Source of the DNA: Roseimaritima sediminicola
GTDB taxonomy: Bacteria > Planctomycetota > Planctomycetia > Pirellulales > Pirellulaceae
DNA: 64,000 nucleotides
Assembly (NCBI RefSeq): GCF_009618275.1
Contig: NZ_WIAD01000005.1
Location: 1-64,000, forward strand
Reading direction: 5' to 3'
Below the pieces are notes generated by a model. It made no database searches, was not told the DNA's origin, and worked only from the letters and a program-made list of their open reading frames with translations. Shown here in pieces: positions 24,920-34,136 of this stretch (within the stretch, counting starts at the first letter, position 1; every line of letters begins with the position of its first letter). Both the position numbers and the translations under genes were made by a program.

Positions 24920-26581
24920 CTAGGCCGCCTCGGTCTGGGAGTTGGAGGCCCGGCGCGAGCTGGGCAGCGAGCCGCCGCCGATGACTTTCAGGGCCACGCG
25001 GTCCTCGAGGTTGGGCCGAAAGATGGTCAATAACAACAGGGGCAGGAACCAGGCAATGTACAGGCCGCCGCCGTAGCCGTGCCAGAACTGGGCCGCCACC
25101 ATCAAGGACGCCGAACAACTGATCAACGTCCCCAGGTTCTTCTGAGCGGGCCAGATCGAATAGAAACCGGCCAACAGCAGAAAGGCGACCAGCACCGGAA
25201 GCCGCCAAATGGCGAACCAGCCCAGGCCCCAGACGCCTTCCAAATTCTGGCTCCGCGGCAACCACAGGCCGAACATCTGCCGCAGCCGGTCGCCGAATTC
25301 CTCCCAACCGCCCAGCGTCAGCAGCAGCATCAACGTGCCGATCGTGATCAGGACACCAAAATTAAATCGCTTCAAACCACGCTGCCAGTAGAAACTGATC
25401 CACAGCGGCAGCAGGAACAGCGGGTAATAGACCAAGCCAGCGGCCAGCCCCAAAAAGATGCCGGCGACCAGCGGCCGGCGATACATCAGGACGGCCCAGA
25501 CCAGCATCGCCGCAGGCAGCACATGGTCGACCCGGCCTGTCATCTGAGCCGTGTAGGGCAGCAGCAGGTACAGCAGCGCACAACCCGCTCCGGCTCGCAG
25601 ATTGCCGAAGTGGCGGTAGCCAATCAAGACGATCCCCACCAACACCGACACGTGTGCGGCGATGACCAGGATCCTCGCGATCACCGCCCCGGCGCGTCCC
25701 GGAGCGGCCTCGGCGGGAAGGGTGTCGGCGGGAAGGGTGTCGGCGGGAAGAGCGCGAACCGTCGTCGGGCGGAGGCTCTCGTAGGATTCGGTTCGCGTGG
25801 GCAGGGTGGGCAGAGCTTGCATCAGCGGATAGCCCGCTCGGCTCAGTTCCGGACCCTGTTCCAGTTGTTGGCGAGCGGTGCTGCCGATGACGTTGGCCAT
25901 CAGAAAGATGGCCAGCGAGGCACCGATGAAAAACAGCCCGCCGGTGGTCAGGTTGGGAGCCAGCAGCGGACGGCGAACCATGGCGGCGTCGAGCAACAAT
26001 CGCAGGAGGATCAGGATCTGGATCGCCAGCAACCAGACAAACCCGCGCAGCTGCAGGCGGCGAGCGCCCTCGATGGCGCCGATCGCTTCGAGCCGCTGGC
26101 TGAGCGCGCCGGTCAGCTCGGGGCCGATCGCGGTGAGTCCTTCGGAGCGAGCGTCATCGGAACCGGTCGAGTCCGCTTCGGCCGCTTGCAGGGCGGTCAA
26201 GACGGCGGCTTCGGCCTCCGCGGCGGCGCTGTTCGGGGTCGCGCTGTTCGGGGTCGAGCTGTTCGGGGTCGCGCTGTTCGGGGGCGAGTTGTCCGCGGCA
26301 GCGAGCAGGGCGGCGGTCTGTTCGGACAAGCGGGACAGGTCCAGGTCCGACGGCAATTCCGCTTCGGCGACCGCTTTCCGTTCGCGAGCCTGGAATTCGT
26401 CGCGACGGCCGTTGTGGACCATCAACAGGCCCGGCGCCAGCAGCAGCAGCAGCACGATGTCCAGGTTCCGGATGCTCCAAAAGCGATGGAACACGAAGAA
26501 CAGCCCGATCGTCAGGAACGACGACAGGTAGACCCAGGTCGCCGGGTCGGGCCGCTTGTAGTGAAACAGGATTTCGCTCAT
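24920..26581 (-). CDS. polytopic membrane protein of unknown function (possible glycosyltransferase-like)
   Basis: This 553-residue protein starts MSEILFHYKRPDPATWVYLS. Two membrane segments follow, then a soluble insert with a low-complexity NSATPNSSTPNSATPNS stretch, and about ten further membrane segments. Pieces such as GRVDHVLPAAMLVWAVLMYR and LVYYPLFLLPLW resemble the multi-spanning part of GT-C glycosyltransferases (GT87-like). I see no clear catalytic Asp motif, so this is only a suggestion. The frame extends to 26908 without a convincing start, so ATG 26581 was chosen. It is directly followed by the MutS-like ATPase and probably works with it. Confidence 0.7.
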   Translation of the reverse strand: MSEILFHYKRPDPATWVYLSSFLTIGLFFVFHRFWSIRNLDIVLLLLLAPGLLMVHNGRRDEFQARERKAVAEAELPSDLDLSRLSEQTAALLAAADNSPPNSATPNSSTPNSATPNSAAAEAEAAVLTALQAAEADSTGSDDARSEGLTAIGPELTGALSQRLEAIGAIEGARRLQLRGFVWLLAIQILILLRLLLDAAMVRRPLLAPNLTTGGLFFIGASLAIFLMANVIGSTARQQLEQGPELSRAGYPLMQALPTLPTRTESYESLRPTTVRALPADTLPADTLPAEAAPGRAGAVIARILVIAAHVSVLVGIVLIGYRHFGNLRAGAGCALLYLLLPYTAQMTGRVDHVLPAAMLVWAVLMYRRPLVAGIFLGLAAGLVYYPLFLLPLWISFYWQRGLKRFNFGVLITIGTLMLLLTLGGWEEFGDRLRQMFGLWLPRSQNLEGVWGLGWFAIWRLPVLVAFLLLAGFYSIWPAQKNLGTLISCSASLMVAAQFWHGYGGGLYIAWFLPLLLLTIFRPNLEDRVALKVIGGGSLPSSRRASNSQTEAA

Positions 26582-26783
26582 CGCACCGCTGTTGGACCGA
26601 GAGACGCCCACCTGGCGAAGGACGTCAACCCCATGCCGGCATCCCAATTCGCGCAAAAAACTTGACAGGCCCATAACTTGACAGGCCCAGGACCTGGCAA
26701 ACCCGCTCGCTAAGATAAACCGCGGCGGCTCGCAGGGGAAGCGAGCGGCTCGCCGGGGGGCGAGCAGGTCGCAGGGGAGGCAA

Positions 26784-27701
26784 TCAGGCGGTTTCGGCCA
26801 TGTCGCGAGCGTGGTAGCTGCTGCGGACGAACGGCCCGCTGGCCACTTTCTTGAAACCCATCTGCCGTGCGATCTCGCCCAGCTCGTCAAATTCTTCGGG
26901 GGGAACATAGCGTACCACGGGCAGGTACTTCTCGCCCGGCTGCAGGTACTGGCCCAGGGTCAAGAAGTCCACATTGTGGCTGCGAAGATCGGCCAGGGCC
27001 TCGAGCAATTCGTCGCGGGTCTCGCCCAGGCCCAGCATCAGGCCGCTTTTGGTCTTCACCTTGGGGTTCATCTCCTGGACGCGGCGAAGCATTTCCAGGG
27101 TCCAGCTGTAATCGCTCTTGGGACCCCGCACGCGGCGATACAGGCGGCCGACCGTTTCCATGTTGTGGTTGAAAACTTCGGGTTCCGCTTCGATCACTCG
27201 CGCAAGCGCGTCTTTGCACTGCACAAAGTCGGGGGTCAGCACTTCCACGCTGGCCCCGGTCCGCTCGCGAACGGCCAGGATGCACCGGTAGAAATGGTCG
27301 GCGCCTCCGTCGGGCAGGTCGTCCCGCGTGACGCTGGTGATGACCACGTGTTTCAGCCCCAGTCGGGCGGCCGCTTCGGCCACCCGCTGCGGTTCGTCGG
27401 CTGCGGGCAACTCGGGCGGCCGGCCACGATGCACCGCGCAAAAGCCACAGGGCCGTGTGCAGACGGCGCCCAAAATCATAAAGGTGGCCGTTTGTTGGCT
27501 GTAGCACTCCATGCGGTTGGGGCATTTGGCGTTGTCACACACCGTCTCCAAGCCCAGTTCTTCCAGCAGACCGGCCGTCTTGTGGTTGACATTGCCCTTG
27601 GGAACCGGGCGTTTGAGCCAGCGCGGCAAGCGACCACTGGCCGTCGTGGCGGTTCCGGTGGGCATTTCGGGTTCGGCAACGACGGGCAAACGAAAAGCCA
27701 T
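26784..27701 (-). CDS. lipA: lipoyl synthase
   Basis: This radical-SAM enzyme inserts two sulfurs into octanoyl groups on lipoyl domains. It has both iron-sulfur ligating sets: C55-C60-C66 (CDNAKCPNRMEC), specific to LipA, and the radical-SAM C81-C85-C88 (CTRPCGFC). It also has VITSVTRDDLPDGGA, NHNMETV and the terminal VRSSYHA whose serine ligates the auxiliary cluster. The length (305) is normal. A TACAAT box 61 nt upstream is a plausible promoter. Another lipoate gene (a ligase) is at 60963. Confidence 0.96.
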   Translation of the reverse strand: MAFRLPVVAEPEMPTGTATTASGRLPRWLKRPVPKGNVNHKTAGLLEELGLETVCDNAKCPNRMECYSQQTATFMILGAVCTRPCGFCAVHRGRPPELPAADEPQRVAEAAARLGLKHVVITSVTRDDLPDGGADHFYRCILAVRERTGASVEVLTPDFVQCKDALARVIEAEPEVFNHNMETVGRLYRRVRGPKSDYSWTLEMLRRVQEMNPKVKTKSGLMLGLGETRDELLEALADLRSHNVDFLTLGQYLQPGEKYLPVVRYVPPEEFDELGEIARQMGFKKVASGPFVRSSYHARDMAETA

Positions 27702-27761
27702 TGCGGTCTCGACAAACAGGGGGGAGAAACAGGAATCGAGCCGTGAAACTCGATCCTACGC

Positions 27762-27767
27762 ATTGTA
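27762..27767 (-). promoter_or_regulatory. candidate -10 element TACAAT for lipA
   Basis: TACTACAATGCG on the minus strand lies 61 nt before the lipA ATG. It matches the -10 pattern of other genes here. Confidence 0.35.
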
Positions 27768-27873
27768 GTAAACAAAGCCGTTTTACGTTAGGACGTCCGC
27801 CGGGCGGCGAAAGAAAACGAACCAAAGCCGAAGCGGACACGAAGAACGGGTTCGGCGTCGGGGCGACGGGGGC

Positions 27874-27879
27874 TACAAT
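27874..27879 (+). promoter_or_regulatory. candidate -10 element TACAAT for smpB
   Basis: GGGGGCTACAATCGCC lies 70 nt before the smpB ATG. A weak TTCGGC at 27851-27856 is 17 nt upstream and could be the -35. Confidence 0.4.
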
Positions 27880-27948
27880 CGCCAAACCAAGTAAGTCACA
27901 AGGTCAAGCACCTCGCGCCTTTGCCACCGTTCGCCTTTCCGCTCGCCG

Positions 27949-28479
27949 ATGCCCAAGAAAAACAAAAAATCCAGCAAGTCCGACAAAGGCAAAAAGGGCA
28001 AGAAGGGCGGCAAAGCCCAACCGCCCGTCATGACCATGGTGTCGGAGAACCGCAAGGCCCGGCACCGGTACGAAGTCCTGGACACGCTCGAATGCGGCAT
28101 GATGCTGATGGGCAGCGAGGTCAAGGCGATGCGCGAGGGCAAACTGTCTCTGGACGAAGCCTATATCCGCTTTCAGAACAACGAACTGTGGTTGATCGGA
28201 GCCGACATCAGTCACTACGCCAACGCCGGGATGTGGAACCACGACCCGCGGCGACCGCGGAAACTGTTGGTCCATCAACGGGAACTGGACGCCTTTGGGA
28301 TGAAAGCCAAACAGCGTGGACTGACCCTCATTCCTTTGCGGGTGTATTTCAACAACCGCGGCATTGCGAAATGCGTGATGGGATTGGTGAAAGGAAAACA
28401 ATTGCACGATAAACGCCAAACACTGAAAGATCGCGACACCCAACGCGGTCTGCAGCGAGCGATGAGAGGCCGACGATGA
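27949..28479 (+). CDS. smpB: SsrA-binding protein SmpB
   Basis: This protein binds tmRNA and delivers it to stalled ribosomes. After a Lys-rich N-terminal extension of about 25 residues, the core has SENRKARHRYEVLDTLECGM, LMGSEVKAMREGKLSL, NHDPRRPRKLLVH and a C-terminal KGKQLHDKRQTLKDRD, the tmRNA-binding pattern of SmpB. The basic extension (KKNKKSSKSDKGKKGKKGGK) is unusual in length. The stop overlaps the ATG of the ABC ATPase by 4 bp. Confidence 0.95.
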   Translation: MPKKNKKSSKSDKGKKGKKGGKAQPPVMTMVSENRKARHRYEVLDTLECGMMLMGSEVKAMREGKLSLDEAYIRFQNNELWLIGADISHYANAGMWNHDPRRPRKLLVHQRELDAFGMKAKQRGLTLIPLRVYFNNRGIAKCVMGLVKGKQLHDKRQTLKDRDTQRGLQRAMRGRR

Positions 28480-29177
28480 ATTCTGGAGCTTTGTTACGCA
28501 TCCGCGATCTGAAAAAGACGTTCGCCCAGCCCGGCGGCGGACGGCTGACCGTCCTGGAGGTGCCGCAGTTCGAACTGGCGGCCGGCGAACAAGCCGTGCT
28601 GATCGGACGCAGCGGCGGCGGCAAGACGACGCTGCTGCATTTGATCGCCGGACTGACTAGCCCCGACGAGGGGTCGATCCGCGTCGGCGACATCGAACTG
28701 ACCGGCCTGAGCGAATCGGGGCGGGATCGCTACCGCGCGGCCACGCTCGGGTACGTGTTTCAGACGTTTAATCTTCTGCCGGGTTTTTCGGCCCTGGAAA
28801 ACGTGCGGCTGGGGATGAGCTTTGCCAGCGGACGACACGACATCCAGCGAGCTCGCGAATTGCTCGACCGCGTGGGCTTGGCCGAACGCGCCGATTACCG
28901 CCCCTCACAGCTCTCGGTCGGACAGCAGCAGCGGGTGGCGATCGCCCGCGCCCTGGCTTCGCGGCCGCGGTTGTTGTTGGCCGACGAACCGACGGCCAAT
29001 GTCGACCCGGCCAGCCAACAGCAAGTGATCGACTTGATCCGTGAAACCTGCCGCGACGAACAGGTCGCGCTGCTGTTGGTGACCCACACGATGGACGTGG
29101 CCGACCAGTTCGACCGCGTGGAAAACCTAGCTGATATCAATCTGGCGTTCAAAGCCGCCGCGGGAATGACGCACTGA
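28476..29177 (+). CDS. ABC transporter ATP-binding protein (LolD/MacB type)
   Basis: This 233-residue ATPase has Walker A GRSGGGKT (44-51), the Q-loop at FQTFNLLPGFSALENV, the signature LSVGQQQRV (146-154), Walker B LLLADEPTANVDP and the switch histidine in VTHTMD. The FQTFNLLP and GQQQRVAIARAL pieces place it with the LolD/FtsE/MacB group, which drives MacB-type permeases such as the one directly downstream (1-bp overlap). The overlap with smpB upstream suggests a three-gene transcript. Confidence 0.92.
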   Translation: MNSGALLRIRDLKKTFAQPGGGRLTVLEVPQFELAAGEQAVLIGRSGGGKTTLLHLIAGLTSPDEGSIRVGDIELTGLSESGRDRYRAATLGYVFQTFNLLPGFSALENVRLGMSFASGRHDIQRARELLDRVGLAERADYRPSQLSVGQQQRVAIARALASRPRLLLADEPTANVDPASQQQVIDLIRETCRDEQVALLLVTHTMDVADQFDRVENLADINLAFKAAAGMTH

Positions 29178-30580
29178 TGAATACCCTTCAAATCGCTTGG
29201 CGCAACTTCCAACAACGGTCGCTCGCCAGCATCCTGACCACCCTGTCCCTGGCCCTGGGTGTGGCCCTGACCGTGGCCGTGCTGTCGGTCTACGGGATCG
29301 TCAAAGACGCTTTCGAACGCAATGCCTCGGTCGGCTACAACCTGGTCGTCGGGCCCAAGGGCAGCCCCCTGCAGCTGACCCTTAACAGCGTCTACTACCT
29401 CAGCCAACCGATCGAGAACCTGCCCTACACGCAGTACATGGAGTTCATGACCAAGGAGCAGCGGGCCGAGCAGGTGCGTCGCTTTGGCGGTCCGGCGGAA
29501 CTGGCCGAGCGGGAGGGTGCCTACAGCGCTTACATCCGCGGCGGCTTTGCGATCCCCTTGGCGCTGGGCGATTTCTTCGGTCCCTTTCGCGTCGTCGGCA
29601 CCACGCCCGACTTCTTCGAACTGCTCCGCTACGGCCCCGATGTCGACCAGCCCTTCGAAATCGCCGAGGGCCGTTTCTTTGAAGAACATTCCGACCAGTA
29701 CGGTTACTTCGAAGCCGTCGTGGGATCACGCGTGGCCCAGGAAATGAACGTCGGCGTGGGCGACGAATTCTTCCCCACCCACGGCGACCCCACCGGCCAC
29801 GGCCACGATCTGGGCTTTACGATCGTCGGCGTGATGAAGCCCACCGGAACGCCCAACGACCGCGTGGCAATCGTCAACCTGGAAGGGTTTTATTTGATGG
29901 GCGGCCACGCCAAACCCATCGATGAAGAAGACCTCAGCGAAGAAGAAAAGGCGGCCTTGGCCGAAGCCGAAACGGCCGAAGCCGAGGACGGTGAAGCCGG
30001 TGGGGCGGCGAAGTTCAAACCGCTGATGATCCGGCAACGCGAAGTCACCAGCATCCTGGTCCGCACCGGCAATCCCTTGTTCGGCCCGCAGATTCAGAAC
30101 GTCGTCAACGAAGACATCTACGCACAGGCCGCCGCGCCGGTGCTGGAGATCAACAAACTGATGAACCTGATCGTCGTGCCGCTGTTGACCGCCTTGATGG
30201 TCATCACGGTCATCACCTGTGTGGTCGCCGCCGTGGGGATCCTGGTCAGCATCTACAACTCGATGAGCGACCGCCGGCGCGACATCGCCGTGATGCGCGC
30301 CCTGGGGGCCCGCCGCGATACCGTGACCACCGTGATCCTGCTGGAGAGCCTATTGATCGCGGTGATCGGCGGTGTGAGCGGGTGGTTACTGGCTCACGGA
30401 GCGATCTGGTTGGCCGGCGGGTACATCGAAGCGCAGACCGGGATTCGGCCGGGATTGTTTTCCACCTCGCAGTACGAACTGGTCATCCTGCCCCTGGTGT
30501 TGGCCCTGGCCGCCCTGGCTGGACTGCTGCCGGCCATGGTGGCCTACCGGACCGACGTGACCAAGAATCTCAGCGCGTAG
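29177..30580 (+). CDS. ABC transporter permease of the FtsX/MacB (LolC-like) family
   Basis: This 467-residue permease has one N-terminal membrane segment (ASILTTLSLALGVALTVAVL, about 18-37) and a large periplasmic domain with an acidic Glu/Ala stretch around 255-275. Three C-terminal membrane segments form the FtsX domain (LIVVPLLTALMVITVITCVV; VTTVILLESLLIAVIGGVSG; ELVILPLVLALAALAGLLPA). MISDRRRDIAVMRALGA-type sequence (here MSDRRRDIAVMRALGARR) is the coupling-helix hallmark. With the upstream ATPase it would form a mechanotransmission-type transporter. The cargo is unknown; lipoprotein or macrolide-type export are known family roles. Confidence 0.9.
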   Translation: MNTLQIAWRNFQQRSLASILTTLSLALGVALTVAVLSVYGIVKDAFERNASVGYNLVVGPKGSPLQLTLNSVYYLSQPIENLPYTQYMEFMTKEQRAEQVRRFGGPAELAEREGAYSAYIRGGFAIPLALGDFFGPFRVVGTTPDFFELLRYGPDVDQPFEIAEGRFFEEHSDQYGYFEAVVGSRVAQEMNVGVGDEFFPTHGDPTGHGHDLGFTIVGVMKPTGTPNDRVAIVNLEGFYLMGGHAKPIDEEDLSEEEKAALAEAETAEAEDGEAGGAAKFKPLMIRQREVTSILVRTGNPLFGPQIQNVVNEDIYAQAAAPVLEINKLMNLIVVPLLTALMVITVITCVVAAVGILVSIYNSMSDRRRDIAVMRALGARRDTVTTVILLESLLIAVIGGVSGWLLAHGAIWLAGGYIEAQTGIRPGLFSTSQYELVILPLVLALAALAGLLPAMVAYRTDVTKNLSA

Positions 30581-30616
30581 ACTCGTGCTGCGTCATCGCG
30601 TTGCCTTGGGATAGGA

Positions 30617-30725
30617 CCGTAGCTGAAGTCGCCAGACTTTGGGCGCTTGACACCGCCACGGTCCAATCGGAGGGGGGAGTAAACGCTCGCCGGAATAGAT
30701 TCCGTTAGCGTCGGAAAATCCTAAA
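30617..30725. repeat. two dispersed-repeat copies between convergent genes
   Basis: Position 30619 onward is an intact CCGTAGCTGAAGTCGCCAGA copy. Near 30692-30715 there is a degenerate AATAGATTCCGTTAGCGTC copy of the element boundary motif. Nothing else is recognised in this 225-bp spacer. Confidence 0.55.
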
Positions 30726-30805
30726 AAGACTTTGCCGGAGCTGCTGGCGAACCGGCTTTTGGAAGAGTCTCCTCTGGGAGCGTCGGGCTCTCAGGCCTAA
30801 TCGTT

Positions 30806-31348
30806 TTAATAGTTTCCGTTCTGCGGCCACGCCGGGCCGGCTTGCTGCGGCGCCTGGTTGCTGGGCGCCTGGTTGCTGGGTGCGGGCCAGGGGTTTGCCG
30901 CCGGCGAATAGGCGGCCGGAGCGTTGTAGCTGCCGCCTTGCGGATACGGGCCTTGAGAATACTGACCCTGCGGGTACTGTGCCGGCGGATAGGGGCCTTG
31001 AGCGGGCGGAGCTTGGGACGGAGCGGTGCCGGAGGTCTGAGCCCAGGGCGGGGTGGCTGGGGGAGCCGATGGCGAGTTCCAGGGGCCGGCCGTGGTGTTC
31101 CAAGGGTTGTCCGGTTGGCCGCCGTGCTGTTGGCCGAATTGTTGCTGTTGCTGTTGCTGCTGAGCTTGCTGCAGGCGTCGTTGTTCGAGGTATTCCTTGC
31201 CGCGATCGACCGCGTTGGCCGCGTCTTTGCGAATTTCGTCGCGGTTGATCTCCAGGGTCGTGCGGCCTTCTTCGCGGTTGATCGTGAACCAACCGGCCAT
31301 GAAGGCGACCGCCCCGAACATTGCAAAGATCATCAAACTACGCACCAT
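30806..31348 (-). CDS. small membrane-anchored Gln/Pro-rich protein
   Basis: This 180-residue protein starts with MVRSLMIFAMFGAVAFMAGW, an N-terminal membrane anchor, and continues with NREEGRTTLEINRDEIRKDA. A polyglutamine-rich helix (QQAQQQQQQQQFGQQ) follows, then a Pro/Gln/Gly/Tyr-rich tail with repeated PYPPAQYPQGQYSQGPYPQG. The tail is probably disordered. The function is unknown. The ATG at 31348 was preferred because it directly precedes the hydrophobic segment. Confidence 0.65.
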   Translation of the reverse strand: MVRSLMIFAMFGAVAFMAGWFTINREEGRTTLEINRDEIRKDAANAVDRGKEYLEQRRLQQAQQQQQQQQFGQQHGGQPDNPWNTTAGPWNSPSAPPATPPWAQTSGTAPSQAPPAQGPYPPAQYPQGQYSQGPYPQGGSYNAPAAYSPAANPWPAPSNQAPSNQAPQQAGPAWPQNGNY

Positions 31349-31450
31349 GACACCCACCGTCCTCTTGAGTTGAATCCAGGTTCCTGAAGCCAGGGAGTTT
31401 TTCAGAAAAGGGGGCGCGGGGGGAAGAGCGATCTGCCGTTTTTGCGATTG

Positions 31451-31525
31451 TGAGCCGTTTGGGCGATAGCCCCGATTCCTGCACGCGGCCACTATCAATA
31501 CCGGAGCTATCGCTCAAACGGCTCA
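31451..31525. repeat. hairpin repeat, 20-bp arms, overlapping a gene end
   Basis: TGAGCCGTTTGGGCGATAGC (31451-31470) pairs with 31506-31525 with one mismatch. The loop is 35 nt. It is related to the inner inverted repeat of the MITE at 2967-3084. The right arm encodes the last residues and stop codon of the transporter gene that ends at 31507. Confidence 0.7.
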
Positions 31526-33927
31526 ACGGTCGAAACACGCCTACCCAGCAGCACCGGCAGCAGCGTCAGGTTGGCCAACATCCCCAGGGCCATCGCGGCG
31601 GAAAGCAGCCAGCCGAAGGTGGCCGTCGGCACGAACTCGCTGGCCGCCAGCACGCTGAAGCCCGCGACCAACGCCAGCGTGGAGAGCAGGATGGCCAGTC
31701 CCACGCGGCCTTGGGCCTTCAGGGCCGCTTGCCGGGCGGTCCGCCCGTAGCGCTTGCGCGAGCGGCGGTAGGAGGCCAGAAAATGAATCGTGCCGTCGAT
31801 CGTCAGTCCGACGGAAACGGCGGCGATCATCGCTCCGCCCATGTTCATCGGAATGCCCAGCCAGCCCAGCATCGCCAAGGTCACCAGGACGGGCAACAGG
31901 TTCGGCACCATCGCCAGGGCCGCCCAGCGAAGGTTCCGAGCGGCTACGGCCAGCACCACAAACACAGCGGTGGCGGCCAGCAGCAGACAGGTCCACTGGT
32001 CGGCCAGCAGACGATCGACCAGGCGGGCCAACAGGACGTAGTAGCCGGTGACTCGGGACCGGCTGGCGGCCGCGGCCGGTTCTCCGTCCATCAGCTGCTG
32101 CCAGGGGTCGCTCTGCGTGTGCTCGGCGACGACCCGCTCGACCGCAGCAATTAATTCTGTCTTGGCCTCGGTCGACAAGTCTTCGGGACTGCGCAGCATG
32201 ATCCGCAGGTAACGCTCCTCCCGCGCACTGGGCGGCATCAACAGGGCGCGGGTGAAGTTCGGCAGCACGCCTCGCATGCGGGTGATCCGGATGTCGGGCG
32301 TGGCCAACCGAACCAGCGGGTTGGAGGACAGCTGCGCGGCGGCGTCGACCTTGGCGATGCTGAGAGTGTGCAGAACCCGAGCCTCCGGGTGGGCTTCCAG
32401 ACGGATGTCTCTTAAATGCTGTTCCAGCTGCCGGACGGAGCGCATGTAGGTGCGGTCGATCGAACGGCTCGGCGCCGGCACCAGCACGTCCCATACGCCG
32501 GCGCCGCCGAAGCGTTCTTCGACCAACCGGTACGCCGTGGTGATTTCGCTGGTCGAACGAAAGTTGCGCAGGAAGTTGGTTTCCGCCTGCAGACGAACCA
32601 GCCCGCCGGCGGTCGCCACCGAGAGCAGCACGACGATGCCGATCACCCAGCGGCGCCGTCGCAGCAGCGCCGCGGTCATCCGTACGATGCCGCGATGCAG
32701 CCGGCGTTCGAGCGCGTTGGCGGCGCGGAGCAGTCGCCAGCGGCCGCCGGACCGCTTGTTTGACCCGTTGGGACCTGTTTGCCGGGCAGGTAGGGGGCGT
32801 GTGGGCACCGACAAGGGCAACGATAACGCGGCGGGCAGGATCAGGATCAGCGCCAGCAGGACCGCGGCGGCGCCGATGGCCATCAGCAGACCGAAGTCGC
32901 GAACCGGGCCCACGTTCGATGCCAGCAGCGCCGCGAACCCGGCCGCGTCGGTGATGACGGCCCACAGGATCGGCGGGGACAGACGCGACAGCGTTCGCAC
33001 GCTCGCTTCATGCAAGCTGTCCCCGCGGCGGCGTCGTTGTTGCCAGCCAATGGCGACGTGGATGATCGCCGCGACGGCAACCACCGTCAGGATCGCGGCG
33101 AGCATCGACGAGACCAGCGACAGTTGCAGCCCAGCGGTGACCGCGGTGGCCCGCGTCACGGTGGTCGACCAGTGGATCACCGCCCAGGCGACCAGCACCC
33201 AGCGGACGGTGCGAAACAGGATCAGCAAAACGGCTGACAGCAACCACAGGGTGGTCGTGCCAAGCCGCCGGCCATCGCGGACGATCAACGAGTAGCCTTC
33301 GGTGACCAGCACCGGCTGGCCAACCAGGACGGCGTCTTCGAGCGGCTGGGGCAGGTCGGCGGCGATTTCGCGAAGCCGAGCGATCGCTTCGCTGTAGCTT
33401 TCGCTGGCATCGGTGGGCTCGAGCATCACGACGACGGCCCCGTAATCGCCGTCGCGGTTGTGCGTGTAGCCGGCGAACAGCTGACGAAAGGCGTGCGTGA
33501 CGCGGTTCGAATCCAGCACCGCCGGCGGTCGCTCGCCGCCGAACAGACGCAGCGGCCGCAGTTCCTCTAGCGCGGCCGAAACATGCGATACGGTCACGGC
33601 CGCTCGCACGCCCGGAACCTCGGCGACGCGGCTGCCCAGCTGTTCCGCGCGTTCGATCCCGGCGGGGGTAAATAAATCGGCGTCCGCGTACACCATCAAC
33701 ACGATGGCATTGCCGCCAAAGTTTTCCCGCAGATAGTGGTAGGCATCGACCGAGGGGTCGGCCGCCGGGAACAGCTGGTCGATGCGGCGGTCGATCTGCA
33801 TCTCGGCCGCGCGGGGGCGAGCCCACAGCAGCACTCCGGCGGCCACGGCCACCAGGAACCAGCGGCTGACGTACAGCAGACTAGCAACCCGAGAAGGCCG
33901 AGGGCCGGGCGAGGACAGGCGATACAC
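31507..33927 (-). CDS. RND/MMPL superfamily transporter (HAE3-like)
   Basis: This 806-residue protein has the duplicated RND layout: one N-terminal membrane helix, a large periplasmic domain, five helices, and the same again. Pieces typical of the family are FGGNAIVLMVYAD after the first helix, PPILWAVITDAAGFAALLAS in the first helical block, and GIPMNMGGAMIAAVSVGLTIDGT plus LSTLALVAGFSVLAASEF in the second. This resembles the HAE3/MMPL group, which exports lipids or hopanoids. The last residues (VEPFER) and stop lie inside a dispersed hairpin repeat, so the original C-terminus may have been altered. Confidence 0.87.
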   Translation of the reverse strand: MYRLSSPGPRPSRVASLLYVSRWFLVAVAAGVLLWARPRAAEMQIDRRIDQLFPAADPSVDAYHYLRENFGGNAIVLMVYADADLFTPAGIERAEQLGSRVAEVPGVRAAVTVSHVSAALEELRPLRLFGGERPPAVLDSNRVTHAFRQLFAGYTHNRDGDYGAVVVMLEPTDASESYSEAIARLREIAADLPQPLEDAVLVGQPVLVTEGYSLIVRDGRRLGTTTLWLLSAVLLILFRTVRWVLVAWAVIHWSTTVTRATAVTAGLQLSLVSSMLAAILTVVAVAAIIHVAIGWQQRRRRGDSLHEASVRTLSRLSPPILWAVITDAAGFAALLASNVGPVRDFGLLMAIGAAAVLLALILILPAALSLPLSVPTRPLPARQTGPNGSNKRSGGRWRLLRAANALERRLHRGIVRMTAALLRRRRWVIGIVVLLSVATAGGLVRLQAETNFLRNFRSTSEITTAYRLVEERFGGAGVWDVLVPAPSRSIDRTYMRSVRQLEQHLRDIRLEAHPEARVLHTLSIAKVDAAAQLSSNPLVRLATPDIRITRMRGVLPNFTRALLMPPSAREERYLRIMLRSPEDLSTEAKTELIAAVERVVAEHTQSDPWQQLMDGEPAAAASRSRVTGYYVLLARLVDRLLADQWTCLLLAATAVFVVLAVAARNLRWAALAMVPNLLPVLVTLAMLGWLGIPMNMGGAMIAAVSVGLTIDGTIHFLASYRRSRKRYGRTARQAALKAQGRVGLAILLSTLALVAGFSVLAASEFVPTATFGWLLSAAMALGMLANLTLLPVLLGRRVSTVEPFER

Positions 33928-34047
33928 CGGCGGCGTCCTTCACAATCGGTTGCTGAAAAAAGCGACTAGCTACCGTCACTTTCGCGCATCCGTAGCCCCT
34001 TCGCAAGCCCGCAGGGCGTCCGCGGCGAAACAGGGATAAGATGTGTG

Positions 34048-34106
34048 GCATAGGCTTCCAGCCTGTGAAGAAAAAGGGATCCACAGGCCGGAAGCCTATG
34101 CCGCAT
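34048..34106. repeat. two CACAGGCTGGAAGCC-type repeat units
   Basis: TGGCATAGGCTTCCAGCCTG, then CACAGGCCGGAAGCCTATGC. These form an inverted pair around a short AAAAAGGGAT spacer. They are read through by the open frame upstream of the next gene but are intergenic. Confidence 0.65.
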
Positions 34107-34136
34107 TTTCCCCGCAACGATTCTCCCCAAGCCGAT

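Noticed and set aside
22841-25033. 730-residue open frame on the plus strand
   Set aside because: It lies antisense to the MutS-like gene, which has clear ATPase motifs. The long frame is a by-product of high GC and codon bias, and starts in tandem repeats.
34041-34136. N-terminal extension of the glycosyltransferase-like gene
   Set aside because: It translates the dispersed GFQPV-type repeat, so the true start is more likely ATG 34137.
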